From Methanobacteriaceae archaeon (GTDB lineage: Archaea > Methanobacteriota > Methanobacteria > Methanobacteriales > Methanobacteriaceae), in NCBI GenBank assembly GCA_900769095.1, contig CAAGFH010000133.1, positions 1 to 15,866 of the forward strand: a stretch of 15,866 nt of DNA, given 5' to 3'. Every line of letters starts with the position of its first letter. The stretch's first letter is position 1. The notes under the pieces are model-generated. The model did not search any database. It was not told the origin of the DNA and saw only the letters and a program-made list of their open reading frames with translations. This document shows positions 13,477-15,866 of the stretch, in pieces. Made by a program: the position numbers and the translations under genes.

Positions 13477-15489
13477 AAATCCTAACAATAAACCAATGTT
13501 ATAGATTAAAAATGATACAATGTATGCAGTTGTAACAGTAATAGCACACATGGTCAATGCCCATTTATATCCGTTTGTTTCACTTTTAATTGCACCAATA
13601 ACTGCCACACACGGAGTGTATAACAATGTAAATGCCATAAATGAAAATCCTGACAATGGAGTAAATGAAGTTTGAATCAAGTGAGTTATTCCAGTATGAT
13701 CATCTGCACTCATTCCCGCAAGAGTACCAAATGTAGAAACTACAACTTCCTTAGCAGCCAATCCAGACAAGATTGCTACTGCTGCCTGCCAGGTTCCAAA
13801 ACCTAATGGAGCAAATATCGGAGCAATAGCTGTACCAATCATTCCTAAAATACTCATTTGAGGATCAGTTCCACCAAATGGATAAATGTTTTCTAAAAGC
13901 CATAGCAAGATTGAAAATGTAAGAATAATTGTTCCTGCTTTTTTCAAGAATCCTTTGGTTTTATCCCAAGCATGCAATAATGTTCCTTTTACAGAAGGCA
14001 CCTTATAGGTTGGAAGTTCCATAACAAATGGAGTAGACAATCCTTTAAACATTGTTCTTTTAAGAATAGCTGCAACAACTAACGCTACAACAATACCTAA
14101 CAAGTAAATTGAAAGTAATACTAAACCACCATTTTCCGGGAAGAATGCTGCAACAAATATTGCATAAATCGGCAATCTAGCAGTACAGGACATGAACGGA
14201 ACAAGCATCATTGCAAGCATACGGTCCCCTTCATTTTCCATGGTTCTTGTTGCCATAATAGCAGGTACACCACAACCAAAACCCAAAATCATTGGAATAA
14301 ATGCTTTTCCATGAAGACCAACAATTTTGTGCATGAGTTTATCCAAAGTAAAAGCTGCTCTTGCAAGATATCCGCAGTCTTCCAAGAAACTTAGGAATAA
14401 AAACATCAGGAAGATAATTGGAGTGAATGTTAAAACACCACCTACACCACCAATAATACCATCACAAATAATTGATGAAATTACCCCAGGACCTAACTGT
14501 GCGGCTAACCATGAGCTTAATGCTGAAAATGCTTCTTCAATTACAGTTTGGAAAGGAGCACCAACAACAAAGGTTACCTGGAACATTATAAACATGACAA
14601 GAACGAATATGAAAGGTGCTAAAATTCTGTTAGTAACTACCTTATCAATTCTATCAGAAAGGGTTTCTATTTCCACTTCAGGTTTTGCTACTGCCTCAGC
14701 AACCAAACCATCGATAAATGCATACCTTGCACTTGCAATAACTTCTTCTGGACCATCATTATAAACATCATACAAATGTTTACTTACTTTATCGGCTTCA
14801 ACCATGATTCTAGACCCATTAGGAGCATGTTGAACCTTATCTATAACAATGGTGTCTTTTTCTAATAATTTGATAGCAGTCCAGATAGAAGGAACATTTA
14901 ATAACCCTTCATCTTGTTCAATGAAATCCTGAATCTCAAACAAGTGACCTTTAATATCATTACTGTATGAGAGTTTTTCACTTGAATCTTTAGGATTTGC
15001 AGCTACTTTTTCAACAGTACAGAGCAATTCTTCAAAGCCCTCTTTTGTTTTTGCATTGATTTCAATTACTGGAAATCCTAAAAGCTCACTCATCAAATCC
15101 ATATTGATAACATGGCCTTTTTTTAATGCAAAATCATTCATATTTACTGCTAAAATTAGATTAGCTCCAAGTTCCATCATTTGAACTGTTAAATATAAAT
15201 TACGCTCTAGATTAGCCGCGTCAACCACATTAATAATAACATCAGAATCATCATCTACAATGAAATCACGAGAAACAATTTCTTCCATTGTATGAGCACT
15301 TAAAGCATAATTACCTGGCAAATCAACAAGATCATATTCATATTCACCATGAGTAAAGTGACCTTCAGCTTTTTCAACAGTTTTCCCAGGCCAATTACCT
15401 ACATGTTGATGCATACCAGTTAATTGATTGAAAACAGATGTTTTACCTACATTAGGGTTTCCTGCTAATCCAACAATTAATTTCTTCAT
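13471..15489 (-). CDS. feoB: FeoB, GTP-dependent ferrous iron transporter
   Basis: FeoB imports Fe2+ across the cytoplasmic membrane and carries a cytoplasmic G-protein domain. The start is the ATG giving MKKLIVGLAGN, with GGTG (15497-15500) 7 nt upstream; a TTG two codons earlier is too close to that site. The protein has 672 residues. G domain motifs are G1 GNPNVGKTS (10-18), G3 DLPG (56-59) and G4 NMND (116-119). The C-terminal half has two Gate-like membrane repeats with the conserved Cys-containing helices GFGCGVPAIMATRT and LLYTPCVAVIGA, and ends in a hydrophobic helix. Length is shorter than the 773-residue E. coli protein but normal for archaea. It has its own iron-box promoter and terminator. 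Confidence 0.98.
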   Translation of the reverse strand: MKKLIVGLAGNPNVGKTSVFNQLTGMHQHVGNWPGKTVEKAEGHFTHGEYEYDLVDLPGNYALSAHTMEEIVSRDFIVDDDSDVIINVVDAANLERNLYLTVQMMELGANLILAVNMNDFALKKGHVINMDLMSELLGFPVIEINAKTKEGFEELLCTVEKVAANPKDSSEKLSYSNDIKGHLFEIQDFIEQDEGLLNVPSIWTAIKLLEKDTIVIDKVQHAPNGSRIMVEADKVSKHLYDVYNDGPEEVIASARYAFIDGLVAEAVAKPEVEIETLSDRIDKVVTNRILAPFIFVLVMFIMFQVTFVVGAPFQTVIEEAFSALSSWLAAQLGPGVISSIICDGIIGGVGGVLTFTPIIFLMFLFLSFLEDCGYLARAAFTLDKLMHKIVGLHGKAFIPMILGFGCGVPAIMATRTMENEGDRMLAMMLVPFMSCTARLPIYAIFVAAFFPENGGLVLLSIYLLGIVVALVVAAILKRTMFKGLSTPFVMELPTYKVPSVKGTLLHAWDKTKGFLKKAGTIILTFSILLWLLENIYPFGGTDPQMSILGMIGTAIAPIFAPLGFGTWQAAVAILSGLAAKEVVVSTFGTLAGMSADDHTGITHLIQTSFTPLSGFSFMAFTLLYTPCVAVIGAIKSETNGYKWALTMCAITVTTAYIVSFLIYNIGLLLGFG

Positions 15490-15519
15490 TAGCAAACACC
15501 ATAATTAAATAAAATATTC

Positions 15520-15535
15520 TTTAGGTTATCCTAAA
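15520..15535 (-). promoter_or_regulatory. Iron-box-like palindrome at the feoB start site (box E)
   Basis: TTTAGG-TTAT-CCTAAA has perfect 6+6 arms. It lies about 25-30 nt downstream of the feoB TATA box, so over the predicted transcription start, and 31 nt before the ATG. The shape matches DtxR/IdeR-family operators. Confidence 0.7.
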
Positions 15536-15558
15536 TAGATATTAATTTCCATATTATA

Positions 15559-15568
15559 TTATATAAAT
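15559..15568 (-). promoter_or_regulatory. feoB TATA box
   Basis: The minus strand reads ATTTATATAA, a good archaeal TATA box about 70 nt upstream of the feoB ATG, placing the start near 15535, at box E. Confidence 0.65.
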
Positions 15569-15634
15569 ATTTGGCTTTTTATAAAGGACAATTGAATTAT
15601 ACACAAAATTTCTAAAAAGAATTTTAATAATAAA

Positions 15635-15650
15635 TTTAGGCTAACCTAAA
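15635..15650. promoter_or_regulatory. Iron-box-like palindrome F
   Basis: TTTAGG-CTAA-CCTAAA has perfect arms, and its core GGCTAACC is strikingly like the bacterial IdeR consensus. It lies 12 nt before a rightward TATA box (TTTATATAC, 15663-15671). Confidence 0.65.
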
Positions 15651-15662
15651 AAAATAGAAACA

Positions 15663-15720
15663 TTTATATACTATTAAAACAAACTTTAATACAAGTGACA
15701 TATGTTTAGGAGTACCTAAA
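15663..15720 (+). promoter_or_regulatory. Rightward promoter with iron box G, gene beyond the contig end
   Basis: TTTATATAC (15663-15671) predicts a start near 15693. Box G, TTTAGG-AGTA-CCTAAA (15705-15720), lies just downstream, and box F just upstream. No open reading frame of note follows in the remaining 130 native bases, so the controlled gene is probably past the contig break. Boxes F and G might instead act on feoB from a distance. Confidence 0.5.
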
Positions 15721-15849
15721 TATATCACTTTAAAAAAATTATTAGCCAAAGAGAGAATACAATCTCCAAAATATATATCTTTCATATTAAATTAGGTTTA
15801 CACAATTTACTAATTTAATAAAAATCTGCCAAGATTTAAAAACGGTGTT

Positions 15850-15866
15850 AGATCGGAAGAGCACAC
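15850..15866 (+). other. Illumina TruSeq adapter remnant (assembly artefact)
   Basis: The final 17 bases, AGATCGGAAGAGCACAC, equal the beginning of the standard Illumina TruSeq adapter. They are not genomic and mark the end of an assembled contig. Native sequence ends at or just before 15849. Confidence 0.96.

Larger units (their letters stand above)
15496..15849. other. AT-rich intergenic region upstream of feoB
   Basis: This 354-nt stretch holds no convincing gene. It contains the feoB promoter, three TTTAGG-N4-CCTAAA palindromes (E, F, G), two TATA boxes in opposite directions, and AT-rich filler. TTAGG at about 15794-15798 may be a lone half-site. Confidence 0.7.

Noticed and set aside
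14327..14764. Plus-strand 145-codon ORF
   Set aside because: Antisense shadow of feoB.
15643..15786. Minus-strand frame of about 47 codons near the contig end
   Set aside because: No ribosome binding site, runs through the TATA box and iron boxes F and G, and has AT-driven composition.

Overview
The window looks like chromosome from an AT-rich hydrogenotrophic methanogen of the Methanobacteriales, most likely Methanobrevibacter or a close relative. The support is a complete Hmd ([Fe]-hydrogenase) and Hcg cofactor gene set, archaeal TTTATATA-type promoters, tRNA genes without an encoded CCA, GGAGG/GGTG ribosome binding sites combined with GTG and TTG starts, and very AT-rich spacers. The last 17 bases are Illumina adapter, so the right end is the end of an assembled contig and not native DNA.

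Region 1 (1-7070) is the [Fe]-hydrogenase locus. A DUF2193/HmdC-type gene (probable hcgG, cut by the left edge) is transcribed leftwards, divergently from hmd. Hmd has its catalytic His14 and its iron-ligand Cys (C173 here). After hmd come hcgA, hcgB, hcgC, hcgD, hcgE and hcgF, several of them overlapping. Together they make the iron-guanylylpyridinol (FeGP) cofactor that Hmd uses to reduce methenyl-tetrahydromethanopterin with H2. The hmd-hcgA spacer can fold into two mutually exclusive hairpins, which may set the ratio of abundant enzyme to scarce biosynthetic proteins.

Region 2 (7071-9675) has two tRNA genes on the minus strand (Thr-GGU and Leu-UAA). A small TTG-started 2[4Fe-4S] ferredoxin follows, then a membrane-anchored, N-glycosylation-sequon-rich protein and a putative surface polysaccharide polymerase.

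Region 3 (9676-12644) is a cbiMNQO cobalt ECF transporter, as expected for a corrinoid-dependent methanogen. CbiM must start at a TTG that yields the family's Met-His N-terminus. Upstream are two inverted pairs of GTAATAC/GTATTAC, one of which brackets a TATA box, as a metal-repressor operator would.

Region 4 (12647-15849), all minus strand, is a ferrous iron uptake locus. In transcription order it has feoB, two tandem 17- and 16-codon ORFs, feoA and a zinc-ribbon protein. The two micro-ORFs encode nearly identical peptides sharing the core SRSGIRGVKTP, each with its own ribosome binding site. Each of the feoB, micro-ORF and feoA units has its own TATA box with a TTTAGG-N4-CCTAAA-like palindrome beside it (DtxR/IdeR-like). 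Two more such palindromes flank a rightward TATA box near the contig end. The iron-box-controlled twin microproteins are the most novel-looking element here.
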